Shown here piece by piece: positions 35,919 to 44,979 of a stretch of DNA of 64,000 nt. The notes beneath the pieces were generated by a model, which saw only the letters and a list, made by a program, of their open reading frames with translations, did not search any database and was not told where the DNA came from. The position numbers and the translations under genes are program-made. Location of the stretch: assembly GCA_012103535.1 (NCBI GenBank), contig WLWQ01000002.1, positions 434,001 to 498,000 on the forward strand, given 5' to 3'. The DNA comes from Pseudomonadales bacterium. GTDB lineage: Bacteria; Pseudomonadota; Gammaproteobacteria; Pseudomonadales; Pseudohongiellaceae. Position 1 is the stretch's first letter. The number at the start of each line of letters is the position of its first letter.

Positions 35919-36980
35919 GTGAAAGCAGACAAGCAAGAATCAGTCAGCGCTAAATCGGATCTGCTCCGCGGTTTGCGAATTGACAGCGCCGATCGTGAGC
36001 CTAAACCTTCAAGGTTTCCATCAGTACCCATGCTATTGCTGCTGACAGCCGCATTTGTTGGCGTCTGGCTTTACTCTGGATACGACGGTGACCACGTCAT
36101 AGTGGAAGCTGTGGAAAATGAATCAGTGCAGCACAGCAATCCAATTGTAGAGCCGCCGACTAGGGTTGAAGGGCTCTCTCGATCAAGCATTGTGCTGGAT
36201 GCCACTGGTTATGTCACCGCAAGCAGACAGGCGACAGTTTCTTCCAAGATAACTGGCAAGGTAGCGGAAGTTCTAATTGAAGAAGGGGATGAAGTGATCC
36301 AGGGTCAGCTGTTAGCGCGGCTGGATAATAGCCTGTTATTAGCTCAATACCGCTTGAGCCAGTCCCAGTTCGATGCTGCCAAAGCTGGGCTGTTAGAGAT
36401 GGAAGTTCAGCAGCGGGAAGCGCAGCTGAAACTTGATCGCACCCAGCAGCTTACCGATCGTTCATTGGCGAGCCAGGCTGATCTCGATCAGGCTTTACTG
36501 GCCCTGGAGGGCGTGCATGCCAGGATCATTCGCCTCAATCGCGAAATCACCGTGGCCGACAGCCGACTGCAGTTACAGGCACAGCAACTGGCCGAAACCG
36601 AGATTCGCGCGCCTTTCGGCGGCGTGGTAATCAATAAGGCCGCACAACCCGGTGAGATAGTCTCGCCAATGTCGGCTGGTGGAAGTTTCACTCGCACCGG
36701 CATCTGCACGCTGGTAGATATGCAATCACTTGAGATCGAAGTGGATGTTAGTGAGTCCAATATTAATCGAGTATTTGCTGACCAGCGAGTGATGGTTAAG
36801 CTGAATTCCTATCCGGAATGGGAAATCGATGCAGAAGTTATAACGATTATTCCTACCGCAGACAGAAACAAAGCCACCGTTAGGGTGCGCATCAGATTAT
36901 TGCAGAGCGATCCGAGAATATTACCCGATATGGGTGTCAGGGTGTCGTTTCTGGAAGATCGATCAGAGCATAAAGAATGA
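35919..36980 (+). CDS. HlyD/RND-type periplasmic adaptor subunit
   Basis: A 353-residue membrane fusion protein. A single N-terminal transmembrane helix (MLLLLTAAFVGVWLY, near residues 39-53) is followed by a barrel-sandwich start (DATGYVTASRQATVSSKITGKVAEVLIEEGDEVIQGQLLARLD), a coiled-coil hairpin (about 140-215), the second half of the lipoyl domain (IRAPFGGVVINKAAQPGEIV) and a beta-barrel. This resembles MacA-like adaptors of ABC exporters. GTG start at 35919. Its stop (TGA) is followed directly by the ATPase gene, so adaptor, ATPase and two permeases form one operon. Confidence 0.88.
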   Translation: MKADKQESVSAKSDLLRGLRIDSADREPKPSRFPSVPMLLLLTAAFVGVWLYSGYDGDHVIVEAVENESVQHSNPIVEPPTRVEGLSRSSIVLDATGYVTASRQATVSSKITGKVAEVLIEEGDEVIQGQLLARLDNSLLLAQYRLSQSQFDAAKAGLLEMEVQQREAQLKLDRTQQLTDRSLASQADLDQALLALEGVHARIIRLNREITVADSRLQLQAQQLAETEIRAPFGGVVINKAAQPGEIVSPMSAGGSFTRTGICTLVDMQSLEIEVDVSESNINRVFADQRVMVKLNSYPEWEIDAEVITIIPTADRNKATVRVRIRLLQSDPRILPDMGVRVSFLEDRSEHKE

Positions 36981-37006
36981 CAAGCATCATTTCAGGAGAA
37001 TTAGCC

Positions 37007-37759
37007 ATGTCAAAGACACTGATAAAAATTAGTGGTGTAAGCAAGCAATATCTGCAGGGAAATACTCCTGTGCCTGTATTGGAAAATCTAAATTTAACCA
37101 TTGAGGAAGGGGATTTCTTAGCGTTAATGGGGCCCTCTGGTTCGGGAAAAACCACCTTGCTGAATTTGATTGGCGGCCTGGATCAACCCGACTCAGGCAC
37201 CATAGATTTCGATGGCCAATGCATCAATGCTTTTTCTTCGAGCTTGCTGACCAAGTGGCGCTCGCAGCAAGTAGGATTTGTGTTTCAGTTCTATAACTTA
37301 TTGCCAATTTTGACGGCTAGAAAAAACGTAGAGTTGCCGTTACTGCTAACGGCCCTGTCTGGGCAACAGCGTAAATTTCGTGCCGATACTGCGCTCGAAA
37401 TTGTCGGTTTGGCCGAGCGCGCCGAGCACAAGCCTGGCGAATTGTCAGGTGGTCAACAACAAAGGGTGGCGATTGCTCGGGCGATCGTTTCCGATCCAAG
37501 TCTAATAGTGTGTGACGAACCCACTGGCGACCTGGACCGGCAGAGTGCTGATGAAATACTCAATCTTTTGCAGGTGTTAAATAGTGAACATGGTAAGACC
37601 ATTATTATGGTGACTCATGACCCCAAGGCAGCACGCTATGCCAAACATGGTTTATATATGGACAAAGGTAAGCTGGTGTCTGAAGTAGTTTCAGAAATTG
37701 TTGATGAAGCAGAGATGGCAGAGGCTAGACAGCAGACAATTGAGGAGCCGGGAACGTGA
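37007..37759 (+). CDS. ABC transporter ATP-binding protein (MacB/LolD type)
   Basis: A 250-residue ATPase. Walker [11 protein letters not shown]-loop in [12 protein letters not shown], signature [14 protein letters not shown], Walker [13 protein letters not shown] and H-loop VTHD are all intact. The type is that of LolD/MacB-like ATPases partnered with FtsX permeases. ATG 37007 is chosen because AGGAG lies eleven bases upstream; the earlier ATG at 36977 overlaps the adaptor stop but lacks such a site. A Glu/Ala-rich tail (about 220-250) is unusual. The stop overlaps the GTG of the first permease. Confidence 0.93.
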   Translation: MSKTLIKISGVSKQYLQGNTPVPVLENLNLTIEEGDFLALMGPSGSGKTTLLNLIGGLDQPDSGTIDFDGQCINAFSSSLLTKWRSQQVGFVFQFYNLLPILTARKNVELPLLLTALSGQQRKFRADTALEIVGLAERAEHKPGELSGGQQQRVAIARAIVSDPSLIVCDEPTGDLDRQSADEILNLLQVLNSEHGKTIIMVTHDPKAARYAKHGLYMDKGKLVSEVVSEIVDEAEMAEARQQTIEEPGT

Positions 37760-38913
37760 AATATTTCGGGTTAATTTTGGCAAGTCTTTGGCGAAAACCT
37801 CTGCGCACATCATTGACTGCAGCGACGTTACTGGTGGCTTTCCTGTTATTCGGTCTGCTTGAGCCGGTGTCGCAGATGTTTAGTGACAGCTCCAATCTCG
37901 CGGGTGAAAGCCGACTCTGGGTTTCGCCACGCCATTCCATAAGCGACATGTTGCCGGTTCGCTATCACCAACAGATCCAACAAATTGAGGGAATAGATAC
38001 TGCCGCGCATCAAACCTGGTTTGGTGGTGTTTATATCGATGCCATTAGCTCTAGTGCCTTTACTCGTTGGGCGGTAAGTGCTGAAGAGTTTATGCAGATT
38101 AATTCGCAAATGGTATTGCCGCAGGAACAACTGAATGCCTTTATCAATATTCCTACCGCCGCTGTGGTTGGTCGAGCCACAGCTGAGCGTTTTGGCATGA
38201 AGCTGGGAGATAAAATTCCGTTAACTGCCGACATCTGGCATAACGAAGATGGTTCCCATTGGACGTTTGACCTGGTGGGTATCTACGATAGTGCCGAAGG
38301 TGAAAACGCCGATACTTCGCGCATGCTTATTAATTATGACTATTTCGACGAGTATCGGATCGTTGGTAAGGGAATCGTTAGCAATGTTGTGTTCACGCTT
38401 GATGACGTTGAGCGCTCGGCATCCATCGCTACCGAAATCGATTCGATGTTCAGCAATTCTCAGATGGAAACACTCACTTCGACAGAACAGGATTATCTTC
38501 TAAACCAGTTGAGCCAAGTAGGTAATATTGGCTTGATCGTACGAGCCATTATGGGTGCCGTCTTCTTTACCATATTATTACTAACTGCCAATACCATGTC
38601 CCAGGCGGTGCGCGAGCGGCTCGCAGAGTTGGCTGTGCTTAAGACTCTGGGATTTCAAAATCAAAACATACTACTAATCGTCTTGGCAGAAGCCTTTCTA
38701 TTGTCTTTGATAACAGCGGCAATCGGCCTCGGCCTTGCCGCTTATCTACTTCAATACAGTGAATACATAGTTCCCCAGATCACAACTCTAAATTTAGGAA
38801 TGAGTTCAGTTATGACTGGCTTACTTATAGCGGTCGCTCTCTCTCTGATCGTGGGGTTACCGCCAGCCATGCAAGCAACCCGTGTGAACATAGCTGCTGC
38901 CTTACAACGCTAA
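37756..38913 (+). CDS. FtsX-family ABC transporter permease, first subunit
   Basis: A 385-residue permease. One N-terminal helix (about 18-38), a large periplasmic MacB-PCD-like domain (about 45-255), then three helices (about 262-285, 310-340 and 355-375), the usual FtsX/MacB topology. The AVRERLAELAVLKTLGF coupling segment is present. GTG start overlaps the ATPase stop (GTGA). With the next gene it likely forms a heteromeric channel for mechanotransmission to the adaptor and an outer membrane partner that is not encoded here. Confidence 0.88.
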   Translation: MKYFGLILASLWRKPLRTSLTAATLLVAFLLFGLLEPVSQMFSDSSNLAGESRLWVSPRHSISDMLPVRYHQQIQQIEGIDTAAHQTWFGGVYIDAISSSAFTRWAVSAEEFMQINSQMVLPQEQLNAFINIPTAAVVGRATAERFGMKLGDKIPLTADIWHNEDGSHWTFDLVGIYDSAEGENADTSRMLINYDYFDEYRIVGKGIVSNVVFTLDDVERSASIATEIDSMFSNSQMETLTSTEQDYLLNQLSQVGNIGLIVRAIMGAVFFTILLLTANTMSQAVRERLAELAVLKTLGFQNQNILLIVLAEAFLLSLITAAIGLGLAAYLLQYSEYIVPQITTLNLGMSSVMTGLLIAVALSLIVGLPPAMQATRVNIAAALQR

Positions 38914-38935
38914 GCAAAATCTCCGAGGAATAATC

Positions 38936-40117
38936 ATGAAAACGCTTTCACAAATTATCGCTATAGCGCTGCTGAATTTACGCAATATTCCGGCACGCCT
39001 CGGCGCATCTGCTGTCATTATTATCGGCATTGGCGGCGTAGTTACCGTGTTGGTGTCTCTACTGGCGATGGCTCGGGGCTTTCAGGCCACTATGCTCGGT
39101 AATGGATTCGATGATCGTGTAATTATTTTACGAGCCGGATCGAATTCGGAAATAAACGGCGCTATCACTTTCGAACAGGCTGGCATAATAAGTAATAAAC
39201 CAGGGATTCAAAAAAGTTCAACTGGTCCGCTGGTGGCTGGCGAATCCTATGTGAGTGTCAACATAAGCAAGCGTGGCAGTGAGAATCCGTCCAATGTACC
39301 GCTGCGAGGTGTAAGCGAGAATTCATTTCAGGTACGGCAAGAGCTAAGCCTAGTGGCCGGGCGAAATATAGAATTTGGTAAATTCGAAGTCATGGTCGGA
39401 GTCGGTGCAGTAGATCAATTCCAAGGATTGGAGATAGGCAGCAGTTTGAATCTTAGAAACACAGATTGGCAGGTGGTAGGTATCTTCGATACCGGTGGCA
39501 GTATCTACGATTCAGAAATTTGGACCGATGCCGCGATACTTAACTCAGTGTTCGGTCGCGGCAGCAACTATTCATCAATGGCCGCACGGTTAAGCTCCAG
39601 TCAGGATTTTGAACAATTACGCAGCGCATTGGAAAGTGATCCCAGATTGACGACTAAAATTCAACGGGAGCAAGATTTCTACGGCACTCAATCAGAAGCA
39701 ACCAACCAGCTGATCACTGGAGTAGGAATCAGTGTTAGTAGCATTATGGCCATCGGTGCGATATTTGCTGTGCTGAACACAATGTATTCGGCAGTTTCAG
39801 TGCGTTCAGTCGAGATCGCCACATTACGGGCGCTGGGATTTGGCCGTGTGCCTATTGTCACTTCAGTGATAATCGAATCGATGCTGCTGGCTCTAATTGG
39901 CGGAGCACTGGCTGGGCTTCTTGCATTTCTGTTCTTTAACGGATTTACCGCCTCTACGATTGGTACCAATACCCAGGTTGCATTTGAATTCATGGTGACA
40001 GGTGAACTGATAATGACAGGTATAACACTTGCATTGGTGCTAGGTTTTATAGGAGGGCTATTCCCATCCATAGCCGCTGCGAGAATGCCGATTACTGTTG
40101 CTCTGCGAGCAGCCTAA
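38936..40117 (+). CDS. FtsX-family ABC transporter permease, second subunit
   Basis: A 393-residue paralogue of the preceding gene with the same topology: an N-terminal helix (about 22-45), a periplasmic domain, and a C-terminal three-helix block carrying SVRSVEIATLRALGFGRVPI and a final FIGGLFPSIAAARMPI. ATG preceded by GAGGAAT. Two different permeases in one operon suggests a heterodimer. The substrate is unknown; MacAB-like systems export peptides or lipids, Lol-like ones move lipoproteins. Confidence 0.88.
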   Translation: MKTLSQIIAIALLNLRNIPARLGASAVIIIGIGGVVTVLVSLLAMARGFQATMLGNGFDDRVIILRAGSNSEINGAITFEQAGIISNKPGIQKSSTGPLVAGESYVSVNISKRGSENPSNVPLRGVSENSFQVRQELSLVAGRNIEFGKFEVMVGVGAVDQFQGLEIGSSLNLRNTDWQVVGIFDTGGSIYDSEIWTDAAILNSVFGRGSNYSSMAARLSSSQDFEQLRSALESDPRLTTKIQREQDFYGTQSEATNQLITGVGISVSSIMAIGAIFAVLNTMYSAVSVRSVEIATLRALGFGRVPIVTSVIIESMLLALIGGALAGLLAFLFFNGFTASTIGTNTQVAFEFMVTGELIMTGITLALVLGFIGGLFPSIAAARMPITVALRAA

Positions 40118-40184
40118 CTTATGTGATATGAATCGATAGAATTAGTCTGAAATTAAAATGCTCATATCTGAATTAGCCCTTAGC

Positions 40185-40236
40185 AATCAGCAGGTTCCGT
40201 CTCTCTCCTAAAAACCGACTCTTGGTGGCGGCACCA
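40185..40236 (+). pseudogene. Right part of decayed tRNA-Thr copy 3
   Basis: From AATCAGCAGGTTCCG (40185) through TCTCTCTCCTAAAAAC to CGACTCTTGGTGGCGGCACCA (ending 40236), this is nearly identical to 34216-34268, including the unusual T-loop replacement not found in the intact tRNA. The two copies therefore share a decayed ancestor. Together with 34351-34394 it can be read as a single tRNA pseudogene split by about 5.8 kb of exporter genes. Confidence 0.75.
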
Positions 40237-40240
40237 TACA

Positions 40241-40275
40241 AAAAAAGGGGAACAGAAAATTCTGCCCCCTTTTTC
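40241..40275 (+). terminator. Intrinsic terminator after tRNA-Thr copy 3
   Basis: AAAAAAGGGG-aa-CAGAA pairs with TTCTG-c-CCCC, followed by TTTTTC. Related to the terminator of the intact tRNA in stem sequence. It also lies 124 bases after the second permease gene and could end that operon. Confidence 0.85.
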
Positions 40276-40418
40276 TTTGCTCGCTAAAAATGAGCTACAT
40301 CTCGCAGTATCTCCCGGCCACTTTGACGCATAGCTGCTGCAAATTCGATGCCCTGAGATTAGGCTACAAAAAATATTTCGAATTTCTTGCACAAAAATCT
40401 CGGTTTTGGAACTGGTAT

Positions 40419-40952
40419 ATGTTGGAACTGACAAAAAGTCGCCTATTAAGGGATCCAGAGACTGTGAAGGTTCGCTCGAGACTAGATGAGTTAGATGAGA
40501 TTTTCTGCCGGAAAAACCTGGAGTTATACCTGTCCGCTCTTGCTATTACCCGAGATCCCAATAGCGCTGAAGATTGTGTCCATGATTCACTCATTGCAGT
40601 AGCCGAGCTAAAGCAGGACATCAAAGAGCTGGAACCCTATTTGTTTAGAGTGGTGAGAAACAAAGCAATTCATTGCGTAAAGCAGATTGCGAAGAATGAC
40701 AGCTCAGAAGGAATCCGAGATTACCTGGTAACCCGATCTGATTCTTATGAAAACGCAAAACTAATCGATCAAATCAAAGAGCACATTGGTTACCTGGATT
40801 TTAATCACCAGCAAGTATTAATAATGAAACTATTTTCTGATCTTACTTTCGATGAGATCGCGAAAATTACTGAAAATTCGCCGAACACCGTGGCTTCATG
40901 GTATCGACGTGGGCTAGAGAAGCTACAGGAGAAGGTTCATGAAAACCAATAA
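40419..40952 (+). CDS. ECF-type RNA polymerase sigma factor
   Basis: A 177-residue sigma-70 family factor of region 2 plus region 4 type. Region 2: LYLSALAITRDPNSAEDCVHDSLIAVAEL, then LFRVVRNKAIHCVKQ. Region 4: LDFNHQQVLIMKLFSDLTFDEIAKITENSPNTVASWYRRGLEKLQEKV, a typical helix-turn-helix. The start at 40419 is preferred to 40290: the longer version would begin just after the tRNA-copy terminator and adds 43 residues without sigma similarity. It overlaps the following gene by 14 bases, so the next protein is probably its regulator. Confidence 0.85.
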   Translation: MLELTKSRLLRDPETVKVRSRLDELDEIFCRKNLELYLSALAITRDPNSAEDCVHDSLIAVAELKQDIKELEPYLFRVVRNKAIHCVKQIAKNDSSEGIRDYLVTRSDSYENAKLIDQIKEHIGYLDFNHQQVLIMKLFSDLTFDEIAKITENSPNTVASWYRRGLEKLQEKVHENQ

Positions 40953-41448
40953 GCTCGACAGCATTGAGAATTTCGAACGCGAGCTATCACAACTCGAATT
41001 GGCTAAGCCTTCAGAAAATTATGTTCGGAAAGGGCGAGAAATTATTAATGAGAGGCGAGCCACAGCAACTAACTTTGATATCAGTACATTATTTAGCAAC
41101 GCATTAGCTATTGTTGGTACTGCTGCAGTAATTGCTACGATATTTGTAAGTTTTGTAATGAATGCTGAAAGTAGTTTTCAATCAGACCTGGATAATGCTG
41201 CCTCGGCTGCCTACGAGATTGAGAAAGTTGACGCACACCGCCTGGTTCGTTCATTAGAGACCTTTTCTCAGCAATCTTTTGCGAGCGTCTCGACTGCGGA
41301 AGAATTTCTCTTGGCTAATTGCCAGGATTGTCATACAGCCACTTACCTGTCGGCATTTATTCCAGAAAATATTGAAGGGACTCCGGATCAGATTTCCAGG
41401 TTAATGCAAGAAAATATAGTGACACTTCTGAGCAATACAGATTCCTAG
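40939..41448 (+). CDS. Single-pass membrane protein with CXXCH motif, candidate anti-sigma factor
   Basis: A 169-residue protein with a cytoplasmic N-terminus of about 50 residues (charged, helical), one transmembrane helix (about 51-73) and a periplasmic C-terminal region of about 95 residues. Residues 128-132 are CQDCH, the c-type haem attachment consensus. The gene overlaps the sigma-factor gene by 14 bases, the common arrangement for a sigma/anti-sigma pair. No standard ZAS motif (HxxxCxxC) occurs in the N-terminus, so the anti-sigma role is an inference from topology and position. If haem binds, the pair could respond to redox or haem status. Confidence 0.6.
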   Translation: MKTNKLDSIENFERELSQLELAKPSENYVRKGREIINERRATATNFDISTLFSNALAIVGTAAVIATIFVSFVMNAESSFQSDLDNAASAAYEIEKVDAHRLVRSLETFSQQSFASVSTAEEFLLANCQDCHTATYLSAFIPENIEGTPDQISRLMQENIVTLLSNTDS

Positions 41449-41465
41449 TAGTTATTCGCAGGCTA

Positions 41466-43934
41466 TTATTCGTACCTCAGAGATTTAACAGGATCCGAAT
41501 TCGCTGTTTTAAAGCATTGAATCGCTACTGTTAGAATTGCGAGAACAACAATTCCTATCGCAACAAATCCATATAAAAGCATTGAAAAGTCAGCGCGAGT
41601 TGAAAATTGGATATAGAAATCATTGATGAAATAGAAAGCAATGGGCCAGGAAATGATGCATGCAATTAACACAGGTTTTACAAAGTCCCATGCCAATAAC
41701 AATACAATCGAATTCGCGGAAGCTCCTAGCACTTTTCTAACTCCTACTTCTTTGGTTCGCCGTAGACTTGAATAAGAAGCGAGGGCATAGAGACCAAAAG
41801 CAGCAATTATGATGGTTATGATGCTGGCAAAAAGTGCCGCAGAACTGAGGCCACCTGTTCTTGCTTCTAGTATTGTATTGAAAGTCTGGTCTACGAATGT
41901 GCGATTAATTGGGACATCGGGCCGGTGTCTATTCCAGGTACTGTCGATATGGTCTAAAACCTCCGTTGTCATCGCGGGATCGATTCGAACTGTAAGAAAT
42001 CGCATCGGTTCGATGCGACCTCTAAATATGCCGATTGTGTTTTCATCCGCTTCCATACCACCCTGAAAGTAGAACTGCTCGATTACTCCGATCACTCTAT
42101 AATTTAGATTCCCTAGTTCGAAAATTTGGTCAAGCGCCTCTTGTGGAGAAGCAATCCCAAATCTTTCTGCCAGAAGGTCAGTAATTACAATGCCAAAGAC
42201 AGCTTCTGGAGGGGTATCGCTGCCCAGGCTAGTTTGGAAATCAGACATAAATTCTTCAGAAAATCCTCTTCCGGCTAATAATTCAAAGTCCAGGGTTTCA
42301 ATAAATTCAGGCCCAATTACAGCGCTGGCCACGGTAATGTTCTCCCCGGGAGGGAAGCTAGGGAGACGCCATGGATTGATTCCCGTTCCTCCGGGAGGTC
42401 TAATCTGGGATGTCGCTACTGCCACAACGCCGGGGTGTTGCGCGATCTCATTACGCATAACGGTGTAGTTAAAAGATTCAGGGTCGTTTGCATTGAATCT
42501 GCTATCCAGCACTACCAGATTTTCACGATCAAACGCTGGATCAGCATTCCGCATGTGTTCAGTCTGCAAATAAACCGCAATGGCGAGCAAAATCAACGTT
42601 GAAGAAATTGTAAATTGAGCTGCGGTAACAGCGGCTTTAGTGAGTTTTCCTACTTTGCTTATGTTTCCTGTGCCTTTTATAACTTCGACCGCTTGTTGAT
42701 GCGATAGCGAGAAGGCAGGGACAATACCGCTCAGCAGACCTGTTAATACAGTGAGTACTATCAGCGCAGCAATGATTTCGAATTGAAACAGGTTGGCGAA
42801 GGAAAATCCTGTTGTAGTGAGAGTTGTATAGATCGGGATCACTGCGGCAATTAATGGTATGGCCAGCAACAGTGCAATGGTAGTTAAGAGCGTAGATTCA
42901 ATTAAAAATTGCCAGATTATGTGACTACGGTTAGCTCCCAGAGTTTTGCGTACACCAATTTCCTTTGTCCTCTGGGTTACCTGGGCAAGGGAGAGATTCA
43001 TAAAATTTATGCAGGAAGAGGCAAGAATTAGAATTGAAAAAGTTAAGAGTCCATATAGAACTGTTTTGGTGGTTGAATTTTCTGCAGCACCAAAATTGTT
43101 TAGTGGATTTAGATAGATATCATCAATGCGTTGAAGTGAAAGACCTAAACCAATGTCCTCGGCGAATCCAACGGCGTTTTCATCGAGGTGACGATAAATA
43201 AAATTGGGTAAATCCGCATTAACTTGTTCTGCAATTAGTGAATCTTCGAAAGTTAAAAATGATTGTGTTCCTCCGAATGATATCCAGGCGTTATTATTCA
43301 TAAAGTTATCACCGCGAATTTGCCTGCCGGTTTCAACTGAAATAATTATTTCCGGTTGAAATGTGGCATTGTCGGGAACATCGCGAAATATTCCGGTAAC
43401 TCTAATTTCTGTTGCATTATCTAGAGTGAGAATCTGTCCTTGTGGATCTTCATCTGCAAAATATTTTTCCGTCATCGATTCACTAATTACCATAGTGTTT
43501 GGTTCAGCAATGGCTATTTCCGCATCGCCACTTATGAACTCCAGATCGAAAATAGAAATTGCATCAGGTTCAGCAAAGGTGTAACTATTCTGCGCCGCTT
43601 CATCTCCTCGACTAAAAATGCCATTGGCCCCTCTAAATTTTGCAATACTCGCTATTTGTTCTGGATAGTCGAGAACTAACTGTGGCGCATAAGGTTCAGC
43701 TGTAGTTCCAGTACGATAGGGTGTATTGGTTTCCCTAACTTTCATGTGAGTGACAAGCCGATATGTATTCTCCCAGTTATCTATATGTTTATTAGAACTG
43801 TTTATGAAATCTGTATGTAAAAAAACCAGCACGCTGCAGCTCATCCCAATGGTAAGACTCAAGAGTTTAATCGCAGAAAAAATCGGTTGTTTCCGGAGAT
43901 TTTGCAGAGCAATTAACAAATAGTTATAAAACAT
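41466..43934 (-). CDS. Large FtsX/MacB-type ABC transporter permease (two FtsX domains)
   Basis: An 822-residue permease with two FtsX blocks. The N-terminal signature NYLLIALQNLRKQPIFSAIKLLSLTIGMSC leads into a periplasmic domain, a first three-helix block (about 285-430) with TQRTKEIGVRKTLGANRSHI, a second periplasmic domain (about 460-680), and a second block with SLRRTKEVGVRKVLGAS near residue 730. This architecture is common in Bacteroidota and Acidobacteriota and is often unaccompanied by its ATPase; none is adjacent on this strand. It converges on the sigma/CXXCH pair, stops 17 bases apart. The ATPase at 37007 might serve it, unproven. Confidence 0.88.
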   Translation of the reverse strand: MFYNYLLIALQNLRKQPIFSAIKLLSLTIGMSCSVLVFLHTDFINSSNKHIDNWENTYRLVTHMKVRETNTPYRTGTTAEPYAPQLVLDYPEQIASIAKFRGANGIFSRGDEAAQNSYTFAEPDAISIFDLEFISGDAEIAIAEPNTMVISESMTEKYFADEDPQGQILTLDNATEIRVTGIFRDVPDNATFQPEIIISVETGRQIRGDNFMNNNAWISFGGTQSFLTFEDSLIAEQVNADLPNFIYRHLDENAVGFAEDIGLGLSLQRIDDIYLNPLNNFGAAENSTTKTVLYGLLTFSILILASSCINFMNLSLAQVTQRTKEIGVRKTLGANRSHIIWQFLIESTLLTTIALLLAIPLIAAVIPIYTTLTTTGFSFANLFQFEIIAALIVLTVLTGLLSGIVPAFSLSHQQAVEVIKGTGNISKVGKLTKAAVTAAQFTISSTLILLAIAVYLQTEHMRNADPAFDRENLVVLDSRFNANDPESFNYTVMRNEIAQHPGVVAVATSQIRPPGGTGINPWRLPSFPPGENITVASAVIGPEFIETLDFELLAGRGFSEEFMSDFQTSLGSDTPPEAVFGIVITDLLAERFGIASPQEALDQIFELGNLNYRVIGVIEQFYFQGGMEADENTIGIFRGRIEPMRFLTVRIDPAMTTEVLDHIDSTWNRHRPDVPINRTFVDQTFNTILEARTGGLSSAALFASIITIIIAAFGLYALASYSSLRRTKEVGVRKVLGASANSIVLLLAWDFVKPVLIACIISWPIAFYFINDFYIQFSTRADFSMLLYGFVAIGIVVLAILTVAIQCFKTANSDPVKSLRYE

Positions 43935-44317
43935 GTCTTGCGACCTCTAAATGGCTTTTTACCAGCTTCCTGAGGACAAAGTTCATTTGCCCATTGAAAA
44001 GTAACTACTTGCAGTTAACACTCAAGTTAGCTCAATACTCCGCTTGCAATCAAGAAACAATAAACTAGAAACACCGCAGGCAATGTGGCAAGCCCTCCTA
44101 AATAGGCTCTTCTATGGGCGACTTGATTTACCTGCCTTCTGGCATTGTTGGTTTGGTTGGTTGGAATGGATTTGCGAATCTCTCATTGCGCATTCTGTTT
44201 CTGGCATTTTGTAGGCTTTCTCGTCAAGCCACGTAGTCTTTATATTAAATCCAACACAAAAACTTCCGTCTTCCCTAACAGAACCAGTATGATGTGCTCC
44301 TGCTTAGGGAGCATCGC
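43935..44317. other. Divergent intergenic region, no gene seen
   Basis: About 380 bases between the large permease and the GST gene. No credible ORF, repeat or strong hairpin was found. A GT-rich patch (GGTTTGGTTGGTTGG, near 44150) is the only compositional oddity. It presumably holds the divergent promoters, which I cannot place with confidence. Confidence 0.5.
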
Positions 44318-44965
44318 TTGAACACAGTAAAAAAAGAGACAGAACTGATCTTCTGGGGAGCTGGCACCGCCAGAACCCTCAGGCCTATTTGGGTCGCAGA
44401 AGAGCTTGGGGTTTCTTATCTGTTGCATCCGATCGGTCCTCGCACTGGTGAAACTCAAACCGACAATTACACCCAACTCAATCCGAAGCAGAAAGTTCCC
44501 TTCTGCGAAGATGGCGACTTAAAAATTTCTGAGACCATGGCAATTTGTCGCTACCTGGTTAACAAGTATGGTAGCGAAGAAACATTGTTCACGCCTGGTT
44601 CAATTGAAGAACAAGCAAAAGAAGATGAATGGCTTGCCTTTATCTTTGGAGAGCTCGATGAAACCAGTTTGTATGTGATGCGTCGCCATGGGGCTCTAGC
44701 ATCCATTTATGGTGAGGCGCCTACCGCTATGGAAGCGGCAGAGGAATATGTAATAAGACAGCTCAAGGTAATTAAAAAGCACATGCAAGATAGGCAATAC
44801 GTTTTAAATGAACGATTTAGCCTGCCGGATGTGTTTCTTACTACTTGTCTAAATTGGGTTAATGCTTATGAAATTGAAATGCCAGAAATTTTGGAAAAAT
44901 ATCGCCAAAGAATTGTTGAGCGCGATGCATATCGAAAAGCAGTTAAAGTTAATAATCCGGATTAA
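44318..44965 (+). CDS. Glutathione S-transferase family protein
   Basis: A 215-residue GST. The thioredoxin-like N-terminal domain shows LIFWGAGTARTLRPIWVAEELG, LNPKQKVPFCEDGDLKISETMAICRYL (with the conserved cis-Pro and the Glu-Thr/Ser glutathione contacts), and the C-terminal helical domain ends in NERFSLPDVFLTTCLNWVNAY. TTG 44318 is favoured because AGGGAG lies nine bases upstream; GTG 44294 is an alternative and there is no suitable ATG. It precedes a CaiB-family gene by 14 bases, likely in one operon. Confidence 0.87.
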   Translation: MNTVKKETELIFWGAGTARTLRPIWVAEELGVSYLLHPIGPRTGETQTDNYTQLNPKQKVPFCEDGDLKISETMAICRYLVNKYGSEETLFTPGSIEEQAKEDEWLAFIFGELDETSLYVMRRHGALASIYGEAPTAMEAAEEYVIRQLKVIKKHMQDRQYVLNERFSLPDVFLTTCLNWVNAYEIEMPEILEKYRQRIVERDAYRKAVKVNNPD

Positions 44966-44979
44966 GTAAGAGGACAAGC

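Noticed and set aside
40290..40418. N-terminal extension of the sigma factor
   Set aside because: The longer start lies just after the tRNA-copy terminator and its 43 residues show no sigma region; it also has no ribosome-binding site.
44150..44165. G-quadruplex
   Set aside because: Only two-G runs are present (GGTTTGGTTGGTTGG), which is weak, and no gene context supports it.
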